Source: an uncultured Solobacterium sp. (lineage in GTDB: Bacteria > Bacillota_I > Bacilli_A > Erysipelotrichales > Erysipelotrichaceae). Taken from it: a stretch of 64,000 nt of DNA. The stretch covers positions 1 to 64,000 of the forward strand of contig UQPV01000005.1 in the NCBI GenBank assembly GCA_900543035.1. The letters run 5' to 3'. Shown piece after piece: positions 52,385-60,961 of the stretch (position 1 is the stretch's first letter; each line of letters opens with the position of its first letter). The notes below the pieces were generated by a model, which did no database searches, had not been told where the DNA came from, and saw only the letters and a list, made by a program, of their open reading frames with translations. Both the position numbers and the translations under genes were made by a program.

Positions 52385-53305
52385 TTACCGATTCCTCCAT
52401 TCCTCCAGCTGTGCATACAGCTGTGTTTTCCAGTCTGCCGTTTCCACATCGAACCAGTGCACATCGAACTGATTGCGAAACCAGGTGTATTGCCGTTTGG
52501 CAAAGTTCCGCGAGTTTTTCTTCACTTGTTCGCTGCATTGCTCAAGCGAAGCATTTCCCTGGAAATAGGGCTTCCACTCTTTATACCCGATGCCTTGGAA
52601 GCTGTGCAGATCCCAGTCATCATCACTCTTGATCAGGGTGCGGATCTCATCGAGCAATCCGCGCTCCAGCATGATGTCCACCCGCTGATCGATACGGGCA
52701 TACAAGTGCGCTCTGTCCATCGTCAGCCCGATCATGAACACATCATACAGCGGCTGATGAGACTGCCGCTGTTCGATGGCGCTTTTGGCTTCGCCGTGAT
52801 GGACGATGCTCAATGCGCGGATGATCCGTTTCCGGTTGTTCGGATGGATCTTTTCGCTCGCCTGCGGATCCACGATCTGCAATGCGCCGTACAGCTGCTC
52901 CTGGCTCAGCGTATCCAGAAAGCGCAGATAGTCTTCATCCGGCTCTTCCTGGGCGAACGTATAATCATAGAGCGCGGCCTTGATGTACAGGCCGGTGCCG
53001 CCGCACAGGATCGGCATGCGCCCTTTATCCAGGATCTCCTGCAGGCATTCCCGGCATCGTTCCTGAAACACTTTTACATTATATTCTTCATGATGATCCA
53101 GCTCATCGATCAGATGATGCGTGACGCCTTGCATCTCTTCCTTCGTCACTTTGGCGCTGCCGATATCCAGTCCTCGGTACACCTGGATGGAATCCCCGCT
53201 GATGACTTCTCCCTGCAGGCGTCTTGCCAGTTCCACGCTGAGCGCGGTCTTGCCCACGCCGGTCGGGCCGACGATGACGATCACCTTATCCTTTTGCTCA
53301 GCCAC
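52385..53305 (-). CDS. miaA: tRNA dimethylallyltransferase MiaA
   Basis: 306 residues. Adds the isopentenyl group to A37 of tRNAs reading UNN codons. P-loop is GPTGVGKTALS, with GDSIQVYRGLDIGSAK, DELDHHEEYNV and GGTGLYIKAALYDY downstream. The start is GTG, with AAGGAGTT upstream, and overlaps the mutL stop by 8 nt. Confidence 0.95.
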   Translation of the reverse strand: MAEQKDKVIVIVGPTGVGKTALSVELARRLQGEVISGDSIQVYRGLDIGSAKVTKEEMQGVTHHLIDELDHHEEYNVKVFQERCRECLQEILDKGRMPILCGGTGLYIKAALYDYTFAQEEPDEDYLRFLDTLSQEQLYGALQIVDPQASEKIHPNNRKRIIRALSIVHHGEAKSAIEQRQSHQPLYDVFMIGLTMDRAHLYARIDQRVDIMLERGLLDEIRTLIKSDDDWDLHSFQGIGYKEWKPYFQGNASLEQCSEQVKKNSRNFAKRQYTWFRNQFDVHWFDVETADWKTQLYAQLEEWRNR

Positions 53306-55250
53306 GTTCGAACTCCTTGCGCAGCTGCGCGTCGCTCATGCACACGATGGTCGGCCGGCCGTGCGGACAGTGAAACGGCTGCTCACATTGATTCAGATCA
53401 TCGATGACCCGCTTCATCTCTTCTTCGTTCAAGGTGCGGTTGAACCGGATCGAGCTATGACATGCCATCGTGGCGATGGCATGTTCCCGCAGACGAGCGA
53501 TATCGATGCGCTCATCTCTTTGCCAGATATCGATCATATCGCGCAGGAAAGCTGCTTCATCGACATCCTTCATCCAGACAGGAAGCTCCCGGCACAGCAA
53601 GGTCTGTTCACCAAAGGCCTCAAACTGAATGCCGAGGCTTCCCAGCAGTGCGTTGAGCTCATCGATCCGGCTGACCGCATGCGGGCTCGTCTCGATCTGC
53701 AGCGGAAGCACGAGCATCTGGGTGTCCTTCTGTCCGGACAAGATCGCGCTGCGGATCTGCTCATAATGATATCGTTCCTGCGCTGCATGCTGGTCAATGA
53801 TGTACAGTCCCTCCTCTCCCTCAGCGAGGATATAGGAACGATGAAACTGGCCGATGACCTTCAATTCCGGCAGGCGCTGATGAGCCGGCTCGGGTTCCTT
53901 CTGCGGCGCAGGCTGCTGAACGGGCGCGGGTTTCTGCTCAGGCGCCTTTTCCACCGGTTCTTCTTCTCGTTTTGCCGGCTGCTTCGGCTTAGGCGAAGCA
54001 GCCGGCTCTGATTTAGGCTCCGGCGTTGGATACAGCTCCTGTTTGAGCTGATCATGCCGTTCTTTCTGCCGCGCAGGGCTGGATTCGACCGCAAAGGTGG
54101 ACACCGGAGGCATAGCAGGTTCTTCTACCAATGCCGCGCCAGGGGCAAAGCTCTCATTGACTTCGCGCTGCAGCTGTTCCATCTGTGCATCCTGCGCATA
54201 GGAAAACTGCAGCGTCTGCACCTCCACCTTCGGCTTTTCCTTGCGGCTTTCCAGCTCGACGACTTCGAACGCTTCCTTCAATGCTTCGCGCAAGGTCTCA
54301 TAGATGAGCTTTTCCAGCTGCCGCTCCTTTGACAGGCGGATCTCCCATTTGCTCGGATGCACATTGACATCCACAAGCTGCGCATCCATCCTGACGTTCA
54401 AGACGACGATCGGAAAGCGGTCCTTGGGCAGATAAGGATGATAGGCGTCCAGGATGGCTTTCTGTAAATGATAGCTGCGGATCATGCGGCGGTTGATGAA
54501 CAAGAAGATGAAATACTTGGTCGCTCGGTTATATTTGGGCTGGACCGCCATGCCTTCCAATGAATAATCAAGATCCTGACCATGGATCTCGATGGCACTT
54601 TTGGCTACGCTGCGGTCATACATCTGCATGAGGATCTCACGCAGGCTGCCATTGCCCCTGGTCTGAAAGACCATCTTTCCCTCATGGGTCAGCGTAAAAC
54701 GGATCTCTGGATAAGAGAGTGCAAACTTCTGCACGACATCGCTGATCAGGGAAAATTCATACTGCGGCGATTTCAGGTGCTTGAAGCGGGCCGGTGTGCG
54801 CTGAAAGAGATGCCTGACTTCGATCCGGGTGCCGGCCGGACAGGCAGCTGGATGTGCACCCTCAAATTTGCCATATCTGATCTCCACTTCCGTCCCCTGA
54901 TGACCATCATTGGTCTGCAGGATAACATGGGAAACAGATGCGATAGAGGGGAGCGCCTCTCCGCGGAATCCCATGGTGTGGATGTTCCAGAGATCATTCT
55001 CTTCTTTCATCTTGCTGGTCGCATGCCGCTCGAACGCTGTGGTCGCATCCTGTGCGTCCATGCCTTCTCCATCATCTGTGATGACGATGCTTTCGATCCC
55101 GCCCTGGATGATGTCGATGGCAATGTCATGCGCATGTGCATCGATGCTGTTTTCCACCAGCTCTTTGACGATGCCGCTTGGTCTCTCCACGACCTCTCCG
55201 GCCGCGATCATATTGCTCAGATGTTCGCTCAGCACATTGATCTTTCCCAT
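53298..55250 (-). CDS. mutL: DNA mismatch repair protein MutL
   Basis: 650 residues. The GHKL ATPase domain has NMIAAGEVVERP, ENSIDAHA, ITDDGEGM and GFRGEALPSIASV; a proline/lysine-rich linker (about 380-450) joins the C-terminal dimer domain. That domain contains DQHAAQERYHYEQI, the endonuclease-type DQHAAxER motif, with ACHSSIRFN and CPHGRPT near the end. ATG 55250 is chosen from GGGG upstream; an earlier in-frame codon adds seven residues. Order mutL-miaA-tcdA is one operon. Confidence 0.95.
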   Translation of the reverse strand: MGKINVLSEHLSNMIAAGEVVERPSGIVKELVENSIDAHAHDIAIDIIQGGIESIVITDDGEGMDAQDATTAFERHATSKMKEENDLWNIHTMGFRGEALPSIASVSHVILQTNDGHQGTEVEIRYGKFEGAHPAACPAGTRIEVRHLFQRTPARFKHLKSPQYEFSLISDVVQKFALSYPEIRFTLTHEGKMVFQTRGNGSLREILMQMYDRSVAKSAIEIHGQDLDYSLEGMAVQPKYNRATKYFIFLFINRRMIRSYHLQKAILDAYHPYLPKDRFPIVVLNVRMDAQLVDVNVHPSKWEIRLSKERQLEKLIYETLREALKEAFEVVELESRKEKPKVEVQTLQFSYAQDAQMEQLQREVNESFAPGAALVEEPAMPPVSTFAVESSPARQKERHDQLKQELYPTPEPKSEPAASPKPKQPAKREEEPVEKAPEQKPAPVQQPAPQKEPEPAHQRLPELKVIGQFHRSYILAEGEEGLYIIDQHAAQERYHYEQIRSAILSGQKDTQMLVLPLQIETSPHAVSRIDELNALLGSLGIQFEAFGEQTLLCRELPVWMKDVDEAAFLRDMIDIWQRDERIDIARLREHAIATMACHSSIRFNRTLNEEEMKRVIDDLNQCEQPFHCPHGRPTIVCMSDAQLRKEFERG

Positions 55251-55294
55251 GCGTATCCCCTCCTTTGTCATATAGCAAGGCTCTGACTTCTCTC

Positions 55295-55324
55295 ATTATA
55301 TAATAATTCTCCTGCATTTGTCAG
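55295..55324 (-). promoter_or_regulatory. Promoter of mutL-miaA-tcdA
   Basis: On the minus strand CTGACA (55319-55324), 18-nt spacer, TATAAT (55295-55300), about 45 nt before the mutL start. Confidence 0.65.
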
Positions 55325-55388
55325 CTGTCCACGCACGGGGCAGGCATGCATCTGTAGGACGCAAGCCGTATTGACTTCAGCGAACATG

Positions 55389-55421
55389 AAAAGACTGTGA
55401 TGACACAGATCACCACAGTCT
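55389..55421 (-). terminator. Terminator of the GH20 gene
   Basis: On the minus strand AGACTGTG and CACAGTCT arms then TTTTC, 10-40 nt past the stop. The T-run is short. Confidence 0.6.
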
Positions 55422-55431
55422 GATCATAATT

Positions 55432-58400
55432 TTATTTTGCCTGACGACGGCGTCTGTTCGCCATCAGGATCGCTGCCGCTGATACTGCCAGCATGCCGGC
55501 AAACGCTGTCGTCTGTGCTGCTGCCGCGGTATCCGTCGTATCGGCATTCGTGCTGCCTGCGCTGTCTTCTACTGGCTGCAGGCTATCGATAGCTGTCTGC
55601 ATCGTCTGCACTGCCTGATCAACTTTTTCCTGCGTCGCTTCTGGATCAGCCAGCACTTTCTTGACCTCAAAGATCGTGCGATCCAGCATGTTCCTGCTTT
55701 CTGCAGTATAACCAGCCAGATTCAGACTGTTCACATACGCGATGATCTCTTCCAATGCGCTCGTGTCTGCCTTCGTTCTCGCATTCAGGCGCGCTTCTCT
55801 CAGCGTCTTCGTCGCTTCATCGATCTCTGCCTGTGCCGTTGCATTGCTCAGGGCTGTCTTCGCTGCATCCAGCTTCTCTTGCAGTCCTTCTACGCTGCTT
55901 GGTACATAGTTGTCGAGGTTGGCGATCATTTCTGTAACGAGCTCGATCTCATGTGCGAGCGCGCTCGTATCCAGCGTGATGCTTTCCAGTCCGGCGATCG
56001 CGTTGGCCAGGCTGGTGATGGCTTCGGTGACCTCAGCTGTTGTCGCATCGTCATTGTTCGCTGCGGCCTGTGCAGCTTCGATCGCTGTCTGCAGTGCTTC
56101 AAGGCTTTCTGTTGTATAGTTTCCATCAAGGTAACCGTTTGCCGCTTCGATCAATGCGTTCAGCTCTGTCTTAGAGACGATCTCCCACAGCTCCTGTGCC
56201 GCCTTGGTCATCGCTTTGTTCGCTGCCTTCAGCTCGTCTGCGCTCGCATCCGGATCATCGACGAGTGTCTGCGCTGCCTCTACAGCCGCTTCCAGTGCGT
56301 CTACCTTGCCCGGACGGACATTGTCCACGTTGGTCAAGATGTGTTCCTTGATGAAGTCGATCGTCGCCTGTACGTCTGCCCTTAAGGCATCCGTGCTTTC
56401 ATCCGTATTCAGCGCCTGCATCGCTTCGCTCAGGTCGAGCAATGCGCTCACGACCGCGGTCACAGACGCATTGTCCGGATCATTAAGCAGTGCCTGTGCG
56501 GCTGTGATCGCTGCATTCAGCGCTTCATCATCAGAGTCCAGCGCATTGGCTTTGTCGACCATGTTCTGCAGGGCATTCAGCGCAGATGCGCTTGCCTTGA
56601 CCTGCAGGGCATCCATCGCTGACTGCAATGCAGATGCGGCCTGATCGACCTGTTCCTGTGTCGCGCTGTCATCGGCCATGATCGTTTCTGCGGCTGTCAG
56701 GGCATCCTGCAGAGCGGTCCAGCTGTTTGCCGTATAGCCTTCCTCTTTGATGGCCTTCGCTGCATCGATCACTTCGCTCAGCGCGGTCTTGTCGACTGTT
56801 TCTTCCACATCGCTCAGGGTGATGTCTTCCAGCCAATAGCTTCCGGCCGGGCGCTCGTTGTTAAACAGATAGATCTTTCCGATCTCGCTCGGCGCGGCTG
56901 CGCGATATGTATAGTTTTCCGCAAATACTTTTTCTTCGCCATCCGGACCGGTCGCATAAGCAGTATAGGTGCCTTCTGACAGATCGACTTCGATGCGGAT
57001 ATGGTATGCTTCATTCTGGGTAAAGCGCACATCGCTCTGGACATAGCCTCCGGCTGCGCCGTTGTATGCGCCAAGCGTTCCCTGATACATGCGGACGATG
57101 ATCGGTACCTGGCCATAAGCGGTGTAATTGGAATCTGTGCTGCCCAGTCCGACTGCCGTATTGGTCTCGGCCGGATCGAGCGAAGTGTACATATCGAATT
57201 CCACGCTGACCTGATCGCTCGTGCTCGGTCCGATCGCTCTCTTAGCAGAGATGGCGCCGCTGCTGCTTGGATCAAGGGCAACGAGGGCATCGCGGGATGG
57301 CTTCACGGTCGTGCTGATCGGCGCATATACTTCAAACTCATAGATGCTGCCGCTGTACCAGTTGCCGTTTCCGGTATGATGCCATCTTTCCTTCTGAACA
57401 TATTTGACATAGCGGGCATCGACCGGCTCGATCTCGATCGTTTCGATGCTCTGTACGCCGGCACTGCCTTCTACTGTCGCTTCATTCTTGGTATATACGG
57501 TCGTGAATTCTTCACCGTCTTCAGAAACCTGGATCTCGTATTTTCCGACGACGGATTCATAGTTGATCACGAATTCGCTGATCTCATAAACATCTCCGAG
57601 ATCGACAAGCAGCCACTGCTCATCGGCAGCTCTGGAGAACGATACGCGGGAATCGCTGCTGACGATGCCGTCCACTGCCTTGTCAGCCGTGAATCTGCCG
57701 TCACTGACTTCCAGTCCGGATACGTCCACGTCTTTGTTCAGCGCCAGGTTCTCTCTTTCGATGCCGAGCTCTTCATAGATCTCTTCATCAGAGAGCACGC
57801 GGTTGTAGATGGTCAGATCGTCCAGCGTGCCTTTGACATGATCAAAGATCTTCTCCACCGGAAGCACGAATGTCGAGCTCTGCTGGCTCTTTCCGCCGAT
57901 GGTCTCATTGGTCAGCTTGCCTGTGCCGATCAGTCTGCCATTGACATACAGCGTCAGATTCTTGCTGTCGCAAGTCAGCGCGATGGCGAGCTTCTCTCCT
58001 GCCTTCGGCGTGTAATTGAATGTGAATTCATACTGTCCGCGCGCATAGCTGAGCTGTCCCAGCTTGTTCAGATAGAACGTGCCGTCCGCGCCGCTGAACA
58101 ATGTTGCGTCATCGGTGATCTCATCAAAGGTCACATTCATCAAAACCGTATATGGATAACCTACGCTGTCCATCGGCATGCTCATATAACCGGTGCCATC
58201 AAAGGTTACTGCGCCGTCATTGACTTCTGCATTGACCAGCTCGGCATCATAGCCATTGGTGCTGGAATCAATTGCAGTCGTGCCTGCATCTTCAAATTCA
58301 TAGTCGGCGATCACATCGGTGTCTGATTCGACGAACCGTCCAGGATTAGCATTCGGCACCTTGTCGATGACTGCATCCATCCTTGCCTGGAACTGTTCAT

Positions 58401-60618
58401 ATGTCTGTCCTTCCTGCTTCTCACCGAACCAGGTCTTTTCTGAAACGATGGCTACACCGTCTTTGAAGCGGTCAAATACATCGAACCAGGAGAATCCGGT
58501 GCGGAAAGATGTCATGTCGTTCCACAGGCAGAATTCTGCGCCCTTTGTCTGCGGATGCGCGATCGGCATGATGGCTTCGCCAGAAGGATTGCGTCCGGAC
58601 TTGAAGTTGTTGACTTCAAATTCATTGTACAGACGCTCCAGATCCATGCGGTCCGGATATCCGGCATTTCCTGATGGCACGATGTAGAGCCATCCGCCGT
58701 AAGTATTGATGATGTCATAGCCTAGATCATACATTTCATGGACATCTGCCCAGTATGGCGCCCACAGATTCAGCGTCGCATCCGTGGATACCGGCGTCGT
58801 TCCGTTGAATCCGTTCTTTCCCAGGGATGCCCATACTCTGGATTCATATCCCTTGTCGTTGACATAATTGATGAAGTGATCGGTCCATGCGCGCATCTGC
58901 TCGCCATAGGACTTGCTGTATTCGTCAGTTCCGATATGGAAATGATCGCTCTGAATGACCGGATCTTCTCCATCCAGGTATTCATCGATCAGGTTTTCGA
59001 TGATCTCCTGGTTTGCGGCTCTCGCCTCATCTGTCGTGATATCCAGATAGCCGGTCGACAACATCTTCACGCCCGGGATATCTCTGAAGCATTCCGCATG
59101 ATACGGCGTATCGATCTCGGTAATGACATCTATGCTATATTTCTTCATGTCTTTCTGATACTGGCGATAGTCATCCTTGGTATAATAGCCATCTTCGGCG
59201 ACGATCATCGGATAGACTTCGCTTTCCAGACGGAATGCGCTGTATCCTGAACCGCTCCAATAGTCATTGATGTGCACATGGGTCTCATTCAGCTTGAACC
59301 AGGACATGTAGATGCTCATCTCTTCCAGGTATTCCAGCGGGATGTACATTCTTCCGACATCGATCATGCCGGCGCGCACTTCATATTTCGGATAGTCTCT
59401 GACCAATCCCTTCGGGATCTCGTTTCGGTCTTCATCCTGATAGAGGATCTGCGTGATGGTCGCACCGCCATAGGTCATGCCGGTCACGGTCGGTGAAGTG
59501 ATGGTCAGCGTGTCACTGATGATCAGTTCATATCCTTCTTCACCCAGCTCCTCCACGCTGCCGCCTGCGCGCAGATAGATATCGCCGCTCTGTGGTTCTT
59601 CTCCGCTGACGATATCGATCTCTCTGTCCAGCATATCCATGAAGTAAGTCTGGATCACTTCTGCGGCCTGCCGCATGCTGTCATCGCTCAGGATCAGATC
59701 TATATCATCGCTGATCACGAAATTGCCGGTCGATCCTTTCCACTCGCGCAGTCCCGGGAGCACGTTCGGCACGGCGTTGTCCCCTGCCTGCACCATATAC
59801 TTTCCTGGGATGGTGATCTGAATATCTGTATCAGACGTGGCATAATCTGTCTCATCGCTTTCATTCACCACTTTGTAAAGCAGGTTGACGTTCATATCGA
59901 CCAGCGGCTGGATGATCGTGCCATCCAGCTTCAGCACCTGCTGGTTATCGCTTCCAAACAAAGAAATGCGGTAGCCCTCAGGCACTTCCGGAAGGATCAC
60001 GCTCTTCTGATCGGCAGACAGACGAGGCGCCTGTCCCTGCAGGGAATCCAGAACGTCCTTTGCGCTGTCCATGCGGTTTTCAGCATAGACCTCCAGTTCA
60101 TAGATGGAATAGCCATAGCTTGCGGTCTTCGGTTCTCTGCAATAGATGCGGACAAACCGTGCGCTGTCTACGCCCAGGTCACGGTGCGTCTGCTGTCCGG
60201 CCTCCTCTGCCGTACATGTCTTTACGGTTTCATATTCCTCGCCATCCAGGGATACCTGAATGTCATATTCAGTGGCAAATGCGGCTTCCCAGTAGATCTC
60301 GATCTGATTGATCGGGGTTTCCTCCCCCAGGTCCACAGCAAGCCACTGTTCTTTTGTTCCTGTATCTCCTGTTCCCTCATTGCTCGTTCCTGTCGCTCTC
60401 TTTGAGCTCCATCTGGAGTCAGAGCCAGACACATCGCCATCTACAGCCTTGTCTGGTGTCCAGGACCGGTTAGGATAGGAGCTGGATGCGGTCGCTGTCT
60501 GTCCCAGCGCAAGATTCTCATTTGCCGCGGCGATCACCGGGGAGGAAAATGAGGGAATCAGACTCAGCGTCATCATCATGGCCAGAAACAGATGCACGAT
60601 CTTGTGTTTCAGTTTCAT
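55432..60618 (-). CDS. GH20 beta-hexosaminidase or lacto-N-biosidase
   Basis: 1728 residues. A signal peptide (to about 31) is followed by an F5/8-type CBM (35-165), a GH20 N-terminal alpha/beta domain (about 225-400) and the GH20 barrel (about 400-770). The catalytic Asp565-Glu566 pair is in HIGTDEY, where most family members have HIGGDE. A concanavalin/LamG-like domain (about 800-950), another F5/8 domain (about 955-1090), a third beta-sandwich region and about five FIVAR repeats follow, then a hydrophobic end and RRRRQ tail without LPXTG. It releases beta-GlcNAc/GalNAc or lacto-N-biose from mucin or milk-type glycans; which one is open. ATG 60618 opens a clear signal peptide. Confidence 0.9.
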   Translation of the reverse strand: MKLKHKIVHLFLAMMMTLSLIPSFSSPVIAAANENLALGQTATASSSYPNRSWTPDKAVDGDVSGSDSRWSSKRATGTSNEGTGDTGTKEQWLAVDLGEETPINQIEIYWEAAFATEYDIQVSLDGEEYETVKTCTAEEAGQQTHRDLGVDSARFVRIYCREPKTASYGYSIYELEVYAENRMDSAKDVLDSLQGQAPRLSADQKSVILPEVPEGYRISLFGSDNQQVLKLDGTIIQPLVDMNVNLLYKVVNESDETDYATSDTDIQITIPGKYMVQAGDNAVPNVLPGLREWKGSTGNFVISDDIDLILSDDSMRQAAEVIQTYFMDMLDREIDIVSGEEPQSGDIYLRAGGSVEELGEEGYELIISDTLTITSPTVTGMTYGGATITQILYQDEDRNEIPKGLVRDYPKYEVRAGMIDVGRMYIPLEYLEEMSIYMSWFKLNETHVHINDYWSGSGYSAFRLESEVYPMIVAEDGYYTKDDYRQYQKDMKKYSIDVITEIDTPYHAECFRDIPGVKMLSTGYLDITTDEARAANQEIIENLIDEYLDGEDPVIQSDHFHIGTDEYSKSYGEQMRAWTDHFINYVNDKGYESRVWASLGKNGFNGTTPVSTDATLNLWAPYWADVHEMYDLGYDIINTYGGWLYIVPSGNAGYPDRMDLERLYNEFEVNNFKSGRNPSGEAIMPIAHPQTKGAEFCLWNDMTSFRTGFSWFDVFDRFKDGVAIVSEKTWFGEKQEGQTYEQFQARMDAVIDKVPNANPGRFVESDTDVIADYEFEDAGTTAIDSSTNGYDAELVNAEVNDGAVTFDGTGYMSMPMDSVGYPYTVLMNVTFDEITDDATLFSGADGTFYLNKLGQLSYARGQYEFTFNYTPKAGEKLAIALTCDSKNLTLYVNGRLIGTGKLTNETIGGKSQQSSTFVLPVEKIFDHVKGTLDDLTIYNRVLSDEEIYEELGIERENLALNKDVDVSGLEVSDGRFTADKAVDGIVSSDSRVSFSRAADEQWLLVDLGDVYEISEFVINYESVVGKYEIQVSEDGEEFTTVYTKNEATVEGSAGVQSIETIEIEPVDARYVKYVQKERWHHTGNGNWYSGSIYEFEVYAPISTTVKPSRDALVALDPSSSGAISAKRAIGPSTSDQVSVEFDMYTSLDPAETNTAVGLGSTDSNYTAYGQVPIIVRMYQGTLGAYNGAAGGYVQSDVRFTQNEAYHIRIEVDLSEGTYTAYATGPDGEEKVFAENYTYRAAAPSEIGKIYLFNNERPAGSYWLEDITLSDVEETVDKTALSEVIDAAKAIKEEGYTANSWTALQDALTAAETIMADDSATQEQVDQAASALQSAMDALQVKASASALNALQNMVDKANALDSDDEALNAAITAAQALLNDPDNASVTAVVSALLDLSEAMQALNTDESTDALRADVQATIDFIKEHILTNVDNVRPGKVDALEAAVEAAQTLVDDPDASADELKAANKAMTKAAQELWEIVSKTELNALIEAANGYLDGNYTTESLEALQTAIEAAQAAANNDDATTAEVTEAITSLANAIAGLESITLDTSALAHEIELVTEMIANLDNYVPSSVEGLQEKLDAAKTALSNATAQAEIDEATKTLREARLNARTKADTSALEEIIAYVNSLNLAGYTAESRNMLDRTIFEVKKVLADPEATQEKVDQAVQTMQTAIDSLQPVEDSAGSTNADTTDTAAAAQTTAFAGMLAVSAAAILMANRRRRQAK
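55450..56760 (-). repeat. FIVAR-coding 3' repeat shared with GH89, copy 2
   Basis: Counterpart of 44541-45840, in the same orientation about 10.9 kb away. Recombination between copies would delete or amplify mutL-miaA-tcdA and the 5' part of GH89. Confidence 0.8.
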
Positions 60619-60720
60619 CTTCTTCTTTTCTCCTTCCTTATGTTGTTCAGACCACCGTCACCTGTTCACCATCCTTTCGTGATCTGAAATTCTCCATACT
60701 ATCATTATAGTGATAATTTA

Positions 60721-60749
60721 TGGTAATATCTTGCACTTTGTTGTAATAT
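60721..60749. promoter_or_regulatory. Paired 9-bp direct repeats, GH20 operator
   Basis: TGGTAATAT (60721-60729) and TTGTAATAT (60741-60749) on the plus strand, again 20 bp start to start, with CTTGCACTTTG between. The proximal repeat covers the -35 position 16-17 nt from the TATAAT at 60704-60709. Confidence 0.65.
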
Positions 60750-60854
60750 GTTGACCTCATCGGCACGATCAAACGACACAAACGTCATGCCTCAGCGCGA
60801 GATTGAACGCGCTTACAATTTTAGTATGCCTGTTTTCATTTTTCCTGTAAAGAT

Positions 60855-60890
60855 AAAAAACGCGGAAATTTCTCTGCCAAGAAATTGCCG
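60855..60890 (-). terminator. Second terminator between mutS and GH20
   Basis: On the minus strand CGGcAATTTCT-TGGCAG-AGAAATTtCCG then CGTTTTTT. Confidence 0.7.
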
Positions 60891-60901
60891 TTTCACCGAT
60901 C

Positions 60902-60940
60902 AAAAAAAAGAGACAGGAAGGATCGATCTTCTCTGTCTCT
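60902..60940 (-). terminator. Terminator of mutS
   Basis: On the minus strand AGAGACAG and CTGTCTCT arms then eight T residues, past the mutS stop. Confidence 0.85.
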
Positions 60941-60961
60941 CTGTCTTGATCACCTGGATCA

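Larger units (their letters stand above)
60619..60901. other. Intergenic region upstream of GH20
   Basis: About 340 nt lie between GH20 and mutS. It holds the GH20 promoter (-10 TATAAT, minus strand, 60704-60709), the paired operator repeats at 60721-60749 and two minus-strand terminators nearer mutS. No coding region was seen. Confidence 0.7.
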
